64,000 bases of DNA, taken from positions 57,450-121,449 of the forward strand of contig NZ_JOJL01000019.1 in assembly GCF_000721705.1 (NCBI RefSeq), in the 5' to 3' direction. Both the position numbers and the translations under genes were made by a program. The notes below the pieces were generated by a model. That model was not told the DNA's origin. It saw nothing but the letters and a program-made list of their open reading frames with translations, and searched no databases. Of the stretch, positions 40,862-49,649 are shown one piece after another (position 1 is the stretch's first letter; every line of letters begins with the position of its first letter). The stretch comes from Actinoplanes subtropicus (lineage in GTDB: Bacteria; Actinomycetota; Actinomycetes; Mycobacteriales; Micromonosporaceae).

Positions 40862-41607
40862 TCCTCCCCGGTCTGACCGGCCCGGACCGGCTCGTTGTCG
40901 TCCTGGTGGCCCACGGCAGCCGGGACCCGCGGGCCGCGGCGGCGACCGAGGCGCTGGCGCGCGCGGTCCGCCGGGCCCGGCCCGGATGGGACGTCCGGGC
41001 GTCCTACCTGGACCACGCGGGCCCGCGCCCGCTGGAGGTGCTCGCCGCCCTGCCGCCGGGCCGCCGCGCGGTCGTGGTCCCGCTCCTGCTGACCAAGGCC
41101 TACCACGGCCGGGTCGACCTGCCCGCGGTGCTGTCCGCGGCGGCCGGCCTGCCGGTCTCGGTCACGCTCGCCGACGGGCTGGGCCCGGCGCCCGCGGTCA
41201 TCGAGGGTCTGGTCCGGCGGCTGCCCGCCGAGCGGCTCGACGCGGTGGTGCTCGCCGCGGCCGGCACCCGCGACGCGGCCGCCCGCAAGACCATCGACGG
41301 GGCCGCGGAGGCCCTCAGCGCCCGCCTGAGCCTCCCGTGCGCGGTGTCCTATGCCTCGGGCGCCCCGCCGCTCCCGGGCGCCGCCGTGGATCTTCTGAGG
41401 GCCGCCGGCGCCCGCCGGGTCGGTGTCGCCGCCTACTTCCTCGCGCCCGGCCGCCTGTACGACCTGGCGGCCCGCTCGGCGCTGGAGGCCGGCGCGGTGG
41501 CCGTGGCCGAACCGCTCACCGACGCGCCGGAGATCGCTCGTCTGGTGACGGCCCGGGTGGACCGGAGACTCGCCGGCGCCGCCCTCACCCTGGGTAGCGC
41601 TGCGTGA
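40843..41607 (+). CDS. CbiX/SirB-type sirohydrochlorin chelatase
   Basis: The 254-residue protein has two CbiX-type repeats. The first has VVVLVAHGSRDPRAAAATE with the catalytic His, and RRAVVVPLLLTKAYH; the second has VVLAAAGTRDAA, lacking the His. Insertion of iron into sirohydrochlorin would supply siroheme for the sulfite reductase in the same operon, a sensible pairing. ATG 40843 overlaps cysH by 19 bp and is the first usable start. Confidence 0.82.
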   Translation: MRPARLILPGLTGPDRLVVVLVAHGSRDPRAAAATEALARAVRRARPGWDVRASYLDHAGPRPLEVLAALPPGRRAVVVPLLLTKAYHGRVDLPAVLSAAAGLPVSVTLADGLGPAPAVIEGLVRRLPAERLDAVVLAAAGTRDAAARKTIDGAAEALSARLSLPCAVSYASGAPPLPGAAVDLLRAAGARRVGVAAYFLAPGRLYDLAARSALEAGAVAVAEPLTDAPEIARLVTARVDRRLAGAALTLGSAA

Positions 41608-41651
41608 CTCTCCGATCCGCGGCGCGCGGTCGACAACGGAGGGTAAGGCAT

Positions 41652-41670
41652 CGCAAACTATTCGTTTGCG
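41652..41670. terminator. short hairpin after the sulfur operon
   Basis: CGCAAAC (41652-41658), loop TATTC, and GTTTGCG (41664-41670) form a perfect 7-bp stem 44 bp after the chelatase stop. It may be a terminator or a protein-binding dyad; no T-run follows. Confidence 0.45.
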
Positions 41671-41790
41671 CGGGCTCGCAATTTCGAGATCATTTCGCGA
41701 AGCGCGGACGAAACTCGACGTGATCGAATTCGCGCTCTCCGGAACCTCTCAGGAATGTGCGCGCTCCGTAATCGAGTCGGAACAGCAAGA

Positions 41791-41817
41791 CGCCCCGGTG
41801 CCGATCGGCCCGGGGCG
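41791..41817 (-). terminator. GC-rich hairpin downstream of the WblE gene
   Basis: CGCCCCGG (41791-41798) pairs with CCGGGGCG (41810-41817), with the self-complementary GCCGATCGGC inside the loop. It starts 22 bp after the wblE stop on the minus strand. Confidence 0.6.
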
Positions 41818-41839
41818 CAAATGCTTCGGGGGGATTGTG

Positions 41840-42094
41840 TCAGGCGGTGGGAGCGCCGACCCGAAGGCCACCGCGACGCTTGACCGCGCGCCGCTCGTCC
41901 TCGCTCATCCCGCCCCACACGCCGGCGTCCTGACCGGACTCGAGTGCCCACGCGAGGCATTCGGAGGTCACGGGGCACCGCCGGCACACGGCCTTGGCCT
42001 GCTCGACCTGCAGGAGCGCGGGGCCGGACGTCCCGATCGGGAAGAACAGCTCCGGGTCCTCGTCGCGGCAGATCGCATCGTGACGCCAGTCCAT
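41840..42094 (-). CDS. wblE: WhiB1/WblE-type iron-sulfur regulator
   Basis: The 84-residue protein equals WhiB1 in length. Cluster cysteines are in DAICRDEDPELFFP and AVCRRCPVTSECLAW (Cx2Cx5C), followed by DAGVWGGMSEDERRAVKRR, the beta-turn and basic DNA-binding tail. WblE/WhiB1 is a near-universal actinobacterial regulator that binds the primary sigma factor and reacts with NO. It has a long upstream region (403 bp). Confidence 0.93.
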   Translation of the reverse strand: MDWRHDAICRDEDPELFFPIGTSGPALLQVEQAKAVCRRCPVTSECLAWALESGQDAGVWGGMSEDERRAVKRRGGLRVGAPTA

Positions 42095-42497
42095 GGCGGC
42101 AACACTCCTTGTTTCGGATGGGGTAATGAAATCCGTACTGGTATTACCTATGCCTGCGCGGTGGCGACCGTCGGGCGGACTGCCCGCCTGATCGCCGTGG
42201 CGTCAGCAAGCTTTTGGGTTCCGGGAGCCGTTCGGCGCTTCTGGATTAGGAACGCGCGCAAGCAGCAACCGGTTACTTCTTATCGCTTGTGAATGCTTTC
42301 ACGAACTCGTGCGATGTCAAGGGTAGCGGCGGAATTTTCTCCCCGCGGGTGAGCTGGCTCACGACCCCTTTGTCCGGTTCTGCGTGGACTGCCAGAGCCC
42401 GGTGACGAACGCTCCCATCAATGTAGTACGGTGCGGGCCCTCTTGCCGACCTTTTGCCCGTCTTTCTGTAACCGCGTGTGACGGACGTACCCCTTCG
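42095..42497. other. 403-bp upstream region of wblE
   Basis: No gene is seen. Near the gene, GGTAAT (42122-42127) and ATTACC (42143-42148) form a dyad with a 15-bp spacer in locally AT-rich DNA, a reasonable place for regulator binding. I cannot assign a -35/-10 pair with confidence. Confidence 0.4.
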
Positions 42498-43445
42498 TCA
42501 GCAGATCACACGCAAAGCTTCGGGGACGGACACGAAGTGCACCTTCTGCCGCTCCCCTAAGTAATCGCCGTCCAGCTGGAAAGCCTGCGGCCGGGTCGCG
42601 ACGACCGTGAACTCGGCCTGGTCGTGCAGATGGAGCACCTGCTTGCCCTGTGGGTCGCCCTTGGTCGCCAGCTGGGCGAAGGTGCGTGTGGTGGAAGTCA
42701 CCGCCAGGCGACGCAAGGCGATCACATCCAGCCCGCGGTCGAAGGACGCCTCCGGGTTCGGGTTGATCGGCCGGTCACCCAGGTATGTCCACGGTGCGGT
42801 GTTCTGCACGACGACCGTGCCGAGCTCGACCTCGGACGGCTCGCCGGGGCGCTCGATCGACAATGGCGGGTTCTTCCGGTCCTCGCCGAACAGGAACTGG
42901 CCGGCGATCGAGCGGAAGTAGAGCGCGGGCGTCGACTTGCGACCGCGCAGCCGGGCCTGCTCGACCCGGCGCACCACGGCCGCGTCCAGCCCCAGGCCGG
43001 CGGCGAAGGTGAAGTAGCGGTCGTCGGCCCGGCCCAGCCCGATCACCCGGTGCCGGCCCTCGCGCAGCGCCTCGAGGATCACGCTGGCGCCGTCCACCCA
43101 GTCGCGGGGCAGGCCCAGCGCGCGAGCGAAGACGTTGGTCGAGCCGCCGGGCACCACGGCCAGGGCCGGCAGCGCGTTGGCCCGGGGGCCGCTGATGCCA
43201 TCCAGCGCCGAGTGCGCGGCCATCAGGCCGTTGACCGCCTCGTTGATGGTGCCGTCGCCGCCTAGGGTCACCACGACATCGACGCCGCTCTCCGCGGCGG
43301 CGCGCGCCAGGGCGGCGGCGTGCCCGCGGCGATCCGTGTACTCCACGGTCAGGCTGACCGCGCTGCGCAGGGCCCGGACCAGCACGTCGCGGCTGCGCTC
43401 GCTGGTCGTGGTGGCTTTGGGGTTAACCACCAGTAACGCTCGCAT
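42498..43445 (-). CDS. diacylglycerol/sphingosine kinase-type lipid kinase
   Basis: The 315-residue protein has the DAGK catalytic domain: ALLVVNPKATTTSER, VVVTLGGDGTINEAVNGL (GGDGT nucleotide loop), VVPGGSTNVFARALGLP, and C-terminal QAFQLDGDYLG. Members phosphorylate lipids such as diacylglycerol. On the minus strand TACAGT lies 7 bp before ATG 43445, so it is probably leaderless; the divergent gene at 43499 has the same arrangement. Confidence 0.88.
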   Translation of the reverse strand: MRALLVVNPKATTTSERSRDVLVRALRSAVSLTVEYTDRRGHAAALARAAAESGVDVVVTLGGDGTINEAVNGLMAAHSALDGISGPRANALPALAVVPGGSTNVFARALGLPRDWVDGASVILEALREGRHRVIGLGRADDRYFTFAAGLGLDAAVVRRVEQARLRGRKSTPALYFRSIAGQFLFGEDRKNPPLSIERPGEPSEVELGTVVVQNTAPWTYLGDRPINPNPEASFDRGLDVIALRRLAVTSTTRTFAQLATKGDPQGKQVLHLHDQAEFTVVATRPQAFQLDGDYLGERQKVHFVSVPEALRVIC

Positions 43446-43498
43446 GGGCGGCACTGTACCTGGGAGTGGGGCCTCCGGTCTGTCGGTATGGTGCTCCC

Positions 43499-43903
43499 GT
43501 GACCGCTGAGAAGGGTGAGAAGTCAGTCGTTGACAATCCGGCGACGCTGGTGTGGGCGGTCCGGCTGCTCTACCTGCAGTGCGCCGGGCTGGTCGCGCTG
43601 ACGATCTGGCTGGTGATCCTGACCGTGACCAGCAAGCTCGACGCGGTCGGCGTGGCGGTCGCGCTGATCGTGCTGGCCGCGCTCGGCGCCGCGAGCGTCC
43701 TGCTCGTCGCCCGCGCGCTGAGCCGCCGCGCCGTGCACGCCCGCGGTCCGGCGATCGTCGTCCAGCTGTTCGTGATCGCGGCCGGCGGCTTCCTGGTCCA
43801 GGTCCATCCGCTCTGGGCCGGCCTGGTTCTGCTGGTTTGGGGCGCGCTGGCCGGGGTACTTGTCGTGGTTCCGCCGACCACACGAGCGCTCGGCGTCGAT
43901 TAA
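43499..43903 (+). CDS. four-helix small membrane protein
   Basis: The 134-residue protein has four membrane helices (LVWAVRLLYLQCAGLVALTI, AVGVAVALIVLAALGAASVLL, AIVVQLFVIAAGGFLVQ, LWAGLVLLVWGALAGVLVV). I recognise only a general actinobacterial membrane-protein type. TATGGT (43487-43492) is 6 bp before GTG 43499, indicating a leaderless transcript. It is divergent from the lipid kinase with a 53-bp gap. Confidence 0.7.
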   Translation: MTAEKGEKSVVDNPATLVWAVRLLYLQCAGLVALTIWLVILTVTSKLDAVGVAVALIVLAALGAASVLLVARALSRRAVHARGPAIVVQLFVIAAGGFLVQVHPLWAGLVLLVWGALAGVLVVVPPTTRALGVD

Positions 43904-43927
43904 TGGCCCTCGCGTGGCAACGCAGGG

Positions 43928-43944
43928 CCTACCCTGTGTAGGTG
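43928..43944 (+). promoter_or_regulatory. leaderless promoter with CCTAC-N5-GTAGG operator
   Basis: TACCCT (43930-43935) stands 6 bp before GTG 43942, and the dyad CCTAC (43928-43932) / GTAGG (43938-43942) covers both the -10 and the start codon. Autorepression by the GntR-type product is the obvious reading. Confidence 0.5.
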
Positions 43945-44664
43945 ACCGGATCAACGGTGCGACCGCCCGCCTACCAACTCCTGGCGGATGAGCTACGTGC
44001 GGACATCACCTCGGGACGACTGCAGCCCGGTGAACGGCTGCCCCCGGAGCCCGAGTTGTGTGTGCAGACCGGGGTCAGCCGCAGCACGGTACGGGAGGCG
44101 CTGCGGCTGCTGGCCAGCCAGCACCTCATCGTGACCACCCGCGGCGTGACCGGCGGCAGCTTCGTCGCGCACCCCGACGCCGAGCAACTCGCCGACGGCC
44201 TGGCCGCCGGCTTCACGCTGCTGACCAACTCGGCCGACGTGGGCCTCGCCGACATGCTCGAGCTGCGCCGGGCCCTCGAGGTGCCGGCCGCCGGGCTGGC
44301 CGCGGCGCGGCGTACCGAGGAGCACCTGATCGAGATCCGCAGCGCGCTCTTCGATCCGGATGTCGACGATTTCGAGACCATGATGGCGGCGCACGCAGCG
44401 TTCCACATGGCGGTGGCGAAGGCGACCGGCAACCCGCTCTTCGAGCTGGTGGTGCGCCCGCTCTACCACGCCAAGTACGGCGAGGACGTCACCGTCCTGC
44501 TGCCGGCCGACTACTGGGCGCGGATAGACGCCGACCACCGCCAGCTGATCGACTGCCTCGCGGCGCGGGACGTGGAGGCGGCCCGCCGGGCGGCGAGCGG
44601 CCACCTCGACTACGTCGACGTGAGCACCCGCGAGCGCGAGGTCATCCCTCAGTACGGCGGGTGA
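43942..44664 (+). CDS. FadR-type GntR transcriptional regulator
   Basis: The 240-residue regulator has an N-terminal winged helix (YQLLADELRADITSGRLQPG, VSRSTVREALRLLASQHLI) and a C-terminal FCD ligand domain (about 95-225) with its typical metal-binding residues (EVPAAGLAAARRTEEHL, HAAFHMAVAKATGNPL, DHRQLIDCLAARD). Ligand unknown. Its 3' end overlaps the opposing ATPase gene by 23 bp. Confidence 0.9.
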   Translation: MTGSTVRPPAYQLLADELRADITSGRLQPGERLPPEPELCVQTGVSRSTVREALRLLASQHLIVTTRGVTGGSFVAHPDAEQLADGLAAGFTLLTNSADVGLADMLELRRALEVPAAGLAAARRTEEHLIEIRSALFDPDVDDFETMMAAHAAFHMAVAKATGNPLFELVVRPLYHAKYGEDVTVLLPADYWARIDADHRQLIDCLAARDVEAARRAASGHLDYVDVSTREREVIPQYGG

Positions 44665-45052
44665 GCAGCCGGATGGTGGCGCGCTGACCGCTCGCCTCGG
44701 CCGACGCCGAGGTGGTCAGCGCGGTCAGCACCTTCCACGCGAAGGACGACTCGGCCGGGAGCCGGGCGCCGCGCACCGTCGTCACGCTCACCTCGACGGT
44801 CAGCGCATCCTCGGTCACCGCGAACCGGCACTCCAGCTCGGCGCCGCGGGTGGCGATCGCGAGCAGCATCGCGCACGCCTCGTCGACGGCGATCCGCAGG
44901 TCCTCGATCTCGTCGAGCGCGAAGTGCAGCCGGGCCGCGAGGCCGGCCGTCGCGGTACGGAGCACACCCAGGTAGCCGCCGTCGGCGGGCACGGTCAGCA
45001 GGACGACGTCGTCGCCGAGGGCCGGATCGGGGTGCGCGTGCGTCAAAGTCAC
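44642..45052 (-). CDS. RsbW-like anti-sigma ATPase
   Basis: The 136-residue protein has the GHKL fold of anti-sigma kinases: VLLTVPADGGYLGVLRTATA and FALDEIEDLRIAVDEACAML (N-box region), but a weak G-box region. Close relatives usually stand immediately before a SigB/SigF-type sigma gene. Here the downstream neighbour is an opposing GntR gene, so the sigma partner is elsewhere or lost. GTG 45052 has GGAGG 6 bp upstream. Confidence 0.75.
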   Translation of the reverse strand: MTLTHAHPDPALGDDVVLLTVPADGGYLGVLRTATAGLAARLHFALDEIEDLRIAVDEACAMLLAIATRGAELECRFAVTEDALTVEVSVTTVRGARLPAESSFAWKVLTALTTSASAEASGQRATIRLLTRRTEG

Positions 45053-45078
45053 CGTTTTCCTCCCAATGCCAGCTGAGC

Positions 45079-45588
45079 CTAGCGGTTTGCGGGCGTGGCG
45101 GGGGAGGCCCGCGCGGCGAGCCGGTGCAGCGCGTCGCCGGCCAGGCGGTACGGCAGCCAGTCGGAGGTGACCGTGGCGCCGATCGCGGCGTAGAACTCGG
45201 CCGCCGGGTTCCAGTCCAGCATCACCCACTCGAGGCGCTGGTAGCCGCGGCGGACGCAGATCTCGGCGAGCGCGGCCAGCAGGGCGCCGCCGGCGCCGGT
45301 GCCGCGGGCCCGCGGCCGTACGTAGAGGTCCTCGAGATGGATACCGGAGGTGCCGGTCCAGGTGGAGAAGTTGAGGAACCAGAGCGCGAAGCCGACCGGC
45401 TTGTCGCGGTCGTCGACGGCGACGTGGCCGAAGACGGTGGGCTCGTCGAAGAGCACCCGGGCGAGCTGCTCGGCCGTCAGGCGGCACTGGTCGGCCGCCC
45501 GCTCGAAGTCGGCCAGCTCGTGGACCATCGCGACGACGGCCGGCACGTCCGAGGGACGTACCGGCCGCACGGTAGCGGTGAAGCTCAC
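45079..45588 (-). CDS. GNAT-family N-acetyltransferase (SAT-like)
   Basis: The 169-residue enzyme shows the GNAT pattern of the spermidine/diamine acetyltransferase-like group: VRPVRPSDVPAVVAMVHELA, GFALWFLNFSTWTGTSGIHL, EDLYVRPRARGTGAGGALLA (acetyl-CoA loop), and RLEWVMLDWNPAAEFYAAIGA. GTG 45588 overlaps the sodN stop, so it is co-translated with nickel superoxide dismutase. Confidence 0.85.
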   Translation of the reverse strand: MSFTATVRPVRPSDVPAVVAMVHELADFERAADQCRLTAEQLARVLFDEPTVFGHVAVDDRDKPVGFALWFLNFSTWTGTSGIHLEDLYVRPRARGTGAGGALLAALAEICVRRGYQRLEWVMLDWNPAAEFYAAIGATVTSDWLPYRLAGDALHRLAARASPATPANR

Positions 45589-45989
45589 GCCTGCTTGGTC
45601 TCCCAGAAGATCTTCGAGATCTCCTCGATCTTCGCGAGCAGCTGGTCGCCGACGGCCGGGTCCAGCGAGCCCTTGGCGCCGGCCGCGCCGGCCAGCTTGG
45701 TGGCCTCGTTGAAGAGCTGGTGCAGGTTGGGGTACTTCTCGAAGTGCGGGGCCTTGAAGTAGTCGGTCCACAGCACCCAGAGGTGGTGCTTGACGAGCTC
45801 GGCCCGCTGCTCCTTGATGAGGATGGCGCGGGTGCGGAACTCCGGGTCGGTGTTCGCCTGGTACTTCTCCTGGATGGCCTTCACCGACTCGGCCTCGATC
45901 CGGGCCTGTGCCGGGTCGTAGACGCCGCAGGGCAGGTCGCAGTGGGCGCTGACCACGGTACGCGGCGTGAGGAAACGCGGAAGTCGCAT
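45585..45989 (-). CDS. sodN: nickel superoxide dismutase
   Basis: The 134-residue precursor carries a 15-residue propeptide (MRLPRFLTPRTVVSA) followed by the nickel-hook HCDLPCGVYDPAQAR, whose His1, Cys2 and Cys6 bind nickel after processing. The rest is the four-helix bundle (KAIQEKYQANTDPEFRTRAI). It removes superoxide in the cytoplasm. The processing protease gene sodX is divergent, 86 bp away. GGAGGAG precedes ATG 45989. Confidence 0.96.
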   Translation of the reverse strand: MRLPRFLTPRTVVSAHCDLPCGVYDPAQARIEAESVKAIQEKYQANTDPEFRTRAILIKEQRAELVKHHLWVLWTDYFKAPHFEKYPNLHQLFNEATKLAGAAGAKGSLDPAVGDQLLAKIEEISKIFWETKQA

Positions 45990-46075
45990 CAGGACTCCTC
46001 CATACGGGTTTGCGATGATCCGCGGTTGACACTACCCCTTACATCTCGGCCGTAACGCAACGGAGGACTACTGCC

Positions 46076-46384
46076 TTGAGGTGGCAATTACCACTGTTAG
46101 CGGTACTGGTGAACGGGCCGTCGATGGTGCCCACCCTGCGCTCGGGGGACGCCCTGCTGGTGCGGCGGGGCGGCCGGGTGCGGCCGGGCGACGTCGTGGT
46201 GGCGCGCTTCCGCGCCCGCCCCGACCTGCTGGTGGTGAAGCGGGCGGTCCGCGAACAGGACGGCGGATGGTGGATCCAGGGCGACAATCCGCTGGTCGAG
46301 GACGACTCCCGCAAGTACGGGGTGGCGGATGTCATCGGCCGAGTTTTGTTTCGTTACTTTCCGCGCCTCGGTCGGATAAGTTAA
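46076..46384 (+). CDS. sodX: nickel-SOD maturation protease SodX
   Basis: The 102-residue S26-family peptidase has the catalytic Ser in VNGPSMVPTLRSGD and Lys in LLVVKRAVRE, the bacterial Ser/Lys dyad. Its partner position beside sodN identifies it as the protease that removes the SodN propeptide to expose the nickel hook. The start is TTG 46076, with CGGAGG 8-9 bp upstream. A TTGACA (46026-46031) in the intergenic space may be its -35. Confidence 0.92.
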   Translation: MRWQLPLLAVLVNGPSMVPTLRSGDALLVRRGGRVRPGDVVVARFRARPDLLVVKRAVREQDGGWWIQGDNPLVEDDSRKYGVADVIGRVLFRYFPRLGRIS

Positions 46385-46525
46385 GGTCCTACCACCGCAG
46401 CGCGTACCCGCGCAGCGGTTTGCTACCCCCGGGTGATCCCCGCATCGCACCGCCGCTCGGCGCTCATTCGCGACCGAGGACCGCGCCGGTGCACCGTGTC
46501 AGCGTCGATGCCGTGTGGAGTCACC

Positions 46526-47788
46526 GTGTCTTTCTTCAGTTTCGAGCTCGATCCCGCCCTAGCCGCCGATCCCGTCTTCGACCTGCACAAGCGGGGGAAG
46601 ATGTCGATCAGTCCGACCGTTTCGCTGGCCAGCCGGGACGACCTGTCCCTCGCGTACACCCCCGGCGTGGCCCGGGTCTGCGAGGCCATCGCCGACGACC
46701 CCTCGCTCTACCCCGACTACACCTGGACGGCCAACACGGTCGCCGTCGTCACCGACGGCAGCGCGGTGCTCGGCCTCGGCAACATCGGACCCAAGGCCGC
46801 GATGCCGGTCATGGAGGGCAAGGCGATCCTGTTCAAGCAGTTCGGCGGGGTCGACTCGATCCCGATCTGCCTGGACACGCAGGACGTCGAGGGCATCATC
46901 GCCGCGGTCAAGGCGATGGCGCCGTCGTTCGGCGGGATCAACCTCGAGGACATCAGCGCCCCGCGCTGCTTCGAGATCGAGCGGCGGCTCGACGCCGAGC
47001 TCGACATCCCGGTCTTCCACGACGACCAGCACGGCACCGCGGTGGTCACGCTGGCCGCGCTGCGCAACGCGGCCAAGCTGCTCGGCCGGCGCTTCGGCGA
47101 CCTGCGCGTGGTGATCAGCGGGGCGGGCGCGGCCGGGGTCGCGATCACCAACACGCTGATCGCGGCGGGCGTCGACGGCGCCAACGTGATCATCTGCGAC
47201 TCGCGCGGGATCATCCACGCCGAGCGCGGCGACCTGACCCCGATCAAGGCGGAACTGGCCGCGGCGACCAACGAGTCCGGCCGGACCGGCGGCATCACCG
47301 AGGCCCTGATCGGCGCGGACGTGCTGATCGGCGTCTCCGGCGGCGCGATCGCCGAGACCGCGCTGGCCGGCATGGCGCCGGGCGGCATCATCTTCGCGCT
47401 GGCCAACCCGACGCCCGAGGTGCCGCCGCACATCGCGCACAAGTACGCGGCGATCGTCGCCACCGGCCGCAGCGACTTCCCCAACCAGATCAACAACGTG
47501 CTGGCGTTCCCGGGCATCTTCCGGGGCGCGCTCGACTCCCGGGCCACGACGGTCACCGACGCGATGAAGGTGGCGGCGGCCGAGGCGATCGCCGAGGTCG
47601 TCTCGGACGACCTGCGCGCCGACGCGATCGTGCCCTCCCCGCTCGACCCGCGGGTCGCCCCGGCCGTCGCGGCGGCGGTGGCCGAGGCGGCGGCCCGCGA
47701 CGGGGTGGCCCGCCGGCACTTCGGCCCGTCGGCGCCGGAGCCGCGCAAGTCCACGCTGTCCCTGCTGACCGAGTCCGACATCAACTGA
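46526..47788 (+). CDS. NAD(P)-dependent malic enzyme
   Basis: The 420-residue enzyme decarboxylates malate to pyruvate. Visible are SLAYTPGVARVCEAIA (malate loop with Tyr), GLGNIGPKAAMPVMEGKAILF (catalytic Lys), FHDDQHGTAVV (metal ligands), and the dinucleotide fold GAGAAGVAI. The length is that of the short bacterial form without a phosphotransacetylase tail. GTG 46526 was chosen because GTGGAG lies just upstream and the family starts near SFFSFELDP. Confidence 0.92.
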   Translation: MSFFSFELDPALAADPVFDLHKRGKMSISPTVSLASRDDLSLAYTPGVARVCEAIADDPSLYPDYTWTANTVAVVTDGSAVLGLGNIGPKAAMPVMEGKAILFKQFGGVDSIPICLDTQDVEGIIAAVKAMAPSFGGINLEDISAPRCFEIERRLDAELDIPVFHDDQHGTAVVTLAALRNAAKLLGRRFGDLRVVISGAGAAGVAITNTLIAAGVDGANVIICDSRGIIHAERGDLTPIKAELAAATNESGRTGGITEALIGADVLIGVSGGAIAETALAGMAPGGIIFALANPTPEVPPHIAHKYAAIVATGRSDFPNQINNVLAFPGIFRGALDSRATTVTDAMKVAAAEAIAEVVSDDLRADAIVPSPLDPRVAPAVAAAVAEAAARDGVARRHFGPSAPEPRKSTLSLLTESDIN

Positions 47789-47821
47789 GGCGGCCGAGGC
47801 TTCTTTCTATAGGGTCGGGGG

Positions 47822-48772
47822 ATGCGCGCTGCCATCGCCATCGGAGCCGATCCTGAAGAGCCGCTGCGGGCGCTGAGCGTGGGCGAGGCGCCCGAGCCGG
47901 CGCCTCCGGAGGGCTGGGTCACGGTCGACGTGCGGGCGGCGTCGCTCAACCACCACGACCTGTGGTCGTTGCGCGGCGTCGGCCTGCCGCCCGACCGGCT
48001 GCCGATGATCCTCGGCTGCGACGCCGCCGGCGTCGACCCGGAGGGCAACGAGGTCGTGCTCTACCCGGTGGTGGCCGACCCCGGTGACCCGCGGGGGTAT
48101 TCGCTGCTCTCCGAGCGTCACCCGGGCACGCTCGCGGAGCGGGTCGCCGTGCCCCGGGAAAACCTGATCGCCAAGCCGGCCGGGCTGTCCTTCCTGGAGG
48201 CGGCCTGCCTGCCGACCGCCTGGCTCACCGCCTTCCACATGCTGACCACCCGCGGCCGGGTCGGCGAGGGCGCCGCGGTGCTCGTGCAGGGCGCCGGCGG
48301 CGGGGTGGCCACCGCGGCCGTCGTGCTCGCGCTGGCGATGGGCAAGCGGGTCTACGCCGCCGGCCGCGACGCCGGCAAGCGGGACCGGATCGCCGCGCTG
48401 GGCGCCACCGCGATCGAGCCCGGCGCGCGGCTCCCCGAGCGCGTCGACGTGGTGATCGAGTCGGTCGGCGAGCCCACCTTCGACCACTCGATGAAGTGCG
48501 CGGCCCCGGGCGCCCGGATCGTCGTCTGCGGCGCGACCGGCGGTCACCTGGCCACGGTCGACCTGCGGCGGCTCTTCGCCATGCGGCTGGAGCTGCTCGG
48601 CGCCACGATGGGCAGCCGGGCGGAGTTGGCCGCCCTGCTGGACCTCTGCGCCGACAAGGACGTGCGCCCGATCATCGACTCGACATACGGCTTCACGGCG
48701 GTGGCGGACGCCTTCGCACACCTCGCCTCGGGCGACGTCTTCGGCAAGGTCGCGCTGGACTTCCTGCACTAA
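47822..48772 (+). CDS. zinc-less MDR-family oxidoreductase
   Basis: The 316-residue medium-chain dehydrogenase/reductase has VRAASLNHHDLWSLRG, LGCDAAGV, and the cofactor motif VLVQGAGGGVATAAV. The structural-zinc cysteines of alcohol dehydrogenases are absent, so a quinone or enone reductase is more likely. TAGGGT (47810-47815), 6 bp before ATG, suggests leaderless expression. Its stop overlaps that of the opposing hydrolase by 4 bp. Confidence 0.85.
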   Translation: MRAAIAIGADPEEPLRALSVGEAPEPAPPEGWVTVDVRAASLNHHDLWSLRGVGLPPDRLPMILGCDAAGVDPEGNEVVLYPVVADPGDPRGYSLLSERHPGTLAERVAVPRENLIAKPAGLSFLEAACLPTAWLTAFHMLTTRGRVGEGAAVLVQGAGGGVATAAVVLALAMGKRVYAAGRDAGKRDRIAALGATAIEPGARLPERVDVVIESVGEPTFDHSMKCAAPGARIVVCGATGGHLATVDLRRLFAMRLELLGATMGSRAELAALLDLCADKDVRPIIDSTYGFTAVADAFAHLASGDVFGKVALDFLH

Positions 48773-49634
48773 AGACGGTCCTCGAGGGCGGCGAGGTTGC
48801 CTCTCGTGGCGTCCCGGGGGAGCCGTTTCTTGGCGGCCGCGTCGCCGTAGAGGCTCCAGCGCAGGAGGTCGGTGCTGGTCGTGGCGACGACGGCGAGCTC
48901 GGCGCCGGTCGGCACATGGCCGCCGTCGGTGACGGTGAGGAACGCCTTGGGCCAGGTGACGGCGGCGTAGACGGCGTGCCCGTCGGCGTAGTCGATCACC
49001 TGGTCGCGCTTGCCGTGCACGAAGAGCAGCGGCGCGCTGGGGCCGCTCAGCGGCGTCGTGATGATCTGCCGGCCGGCCATGATGACGCCCGCCTTGAGCC
49101 GCTCGTCCCGGTTGCCGCTGAACATCCCCAGCGTGGTCACACCGCCGCCGGAATGCCCGGCCGCCGCGATCGGGCCCACCGGGCCGAGCCGCTTCGCCAC
49201 CTGCGTGATCACGTATTCGGCGTCAAGCGGCTGGTAGAGCAGGTCGACCGGGTTGAAATCGGCGACCCCGGCCGCGGTGTGCGGGTAGGTCGGCGCGGCC
49301 ACCACGAAGCCGGCCTTCGCCCAGGTGGTGAGCAGCTCGCGGTAGTCGGCCGGCGTCGTCTCCAGGCCGTGGCTGAACAGGATGAGCGGGTAGGTGCCCG
49401 CGGTCGTGGGCCGCCAGATCGTGGTGGGCAGGGGCCGGTCGGCGCCGCGCGCGAGCGAGAGGCGCTCGGTCTTTACCGGGAATATCCGACTTGGTGCCTG
49501 ATGGGGTGCGGCGGGAGAGGAGGGCGGCGCCGACGTCGTCGGGCGGGAAGGCGGGACGCCGTCGTCGTACACCCGCCGAGCGCGGCCGTCCCGACCAGAC
49601 CTTTGAGCACCGTACGCCGAAGCACCCGACCCAT
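48769..49634 (-). pseudogene. alpha/beta-hydrolase lipoprotein with frameshift after the signal peptide
   Basis: From ATG 49634 the frame reads a twin-arginine/lipobox signal (MGRVLRRTVLKGLVGTAALG then GC), but it then stops at 49473. The hydrolase body is in another frame down to 48769 (IFPVKTERLSLARGADRPLP, LFSHGLETTPADYRELL, AAAGHSGGGVTTLGMF, VHGKRDQVIDYADG, GGHVPTG). The shift lies between the Cys and about 49540, near ACGACGACG, and equals loss of one base. Its paralogue at 49650 is intact. A sequencing error remains possible. Confidence 0.7.
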
Positions 49635-49649
49635 TGTGCCGCGCCGAAG

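Noticed and set aside
45990..46075. Nur (nickel repressor) box between sodN and sodX
   Set aside because: Expected from biology, but I could not find a convincing match to the known Nur site in this interval.
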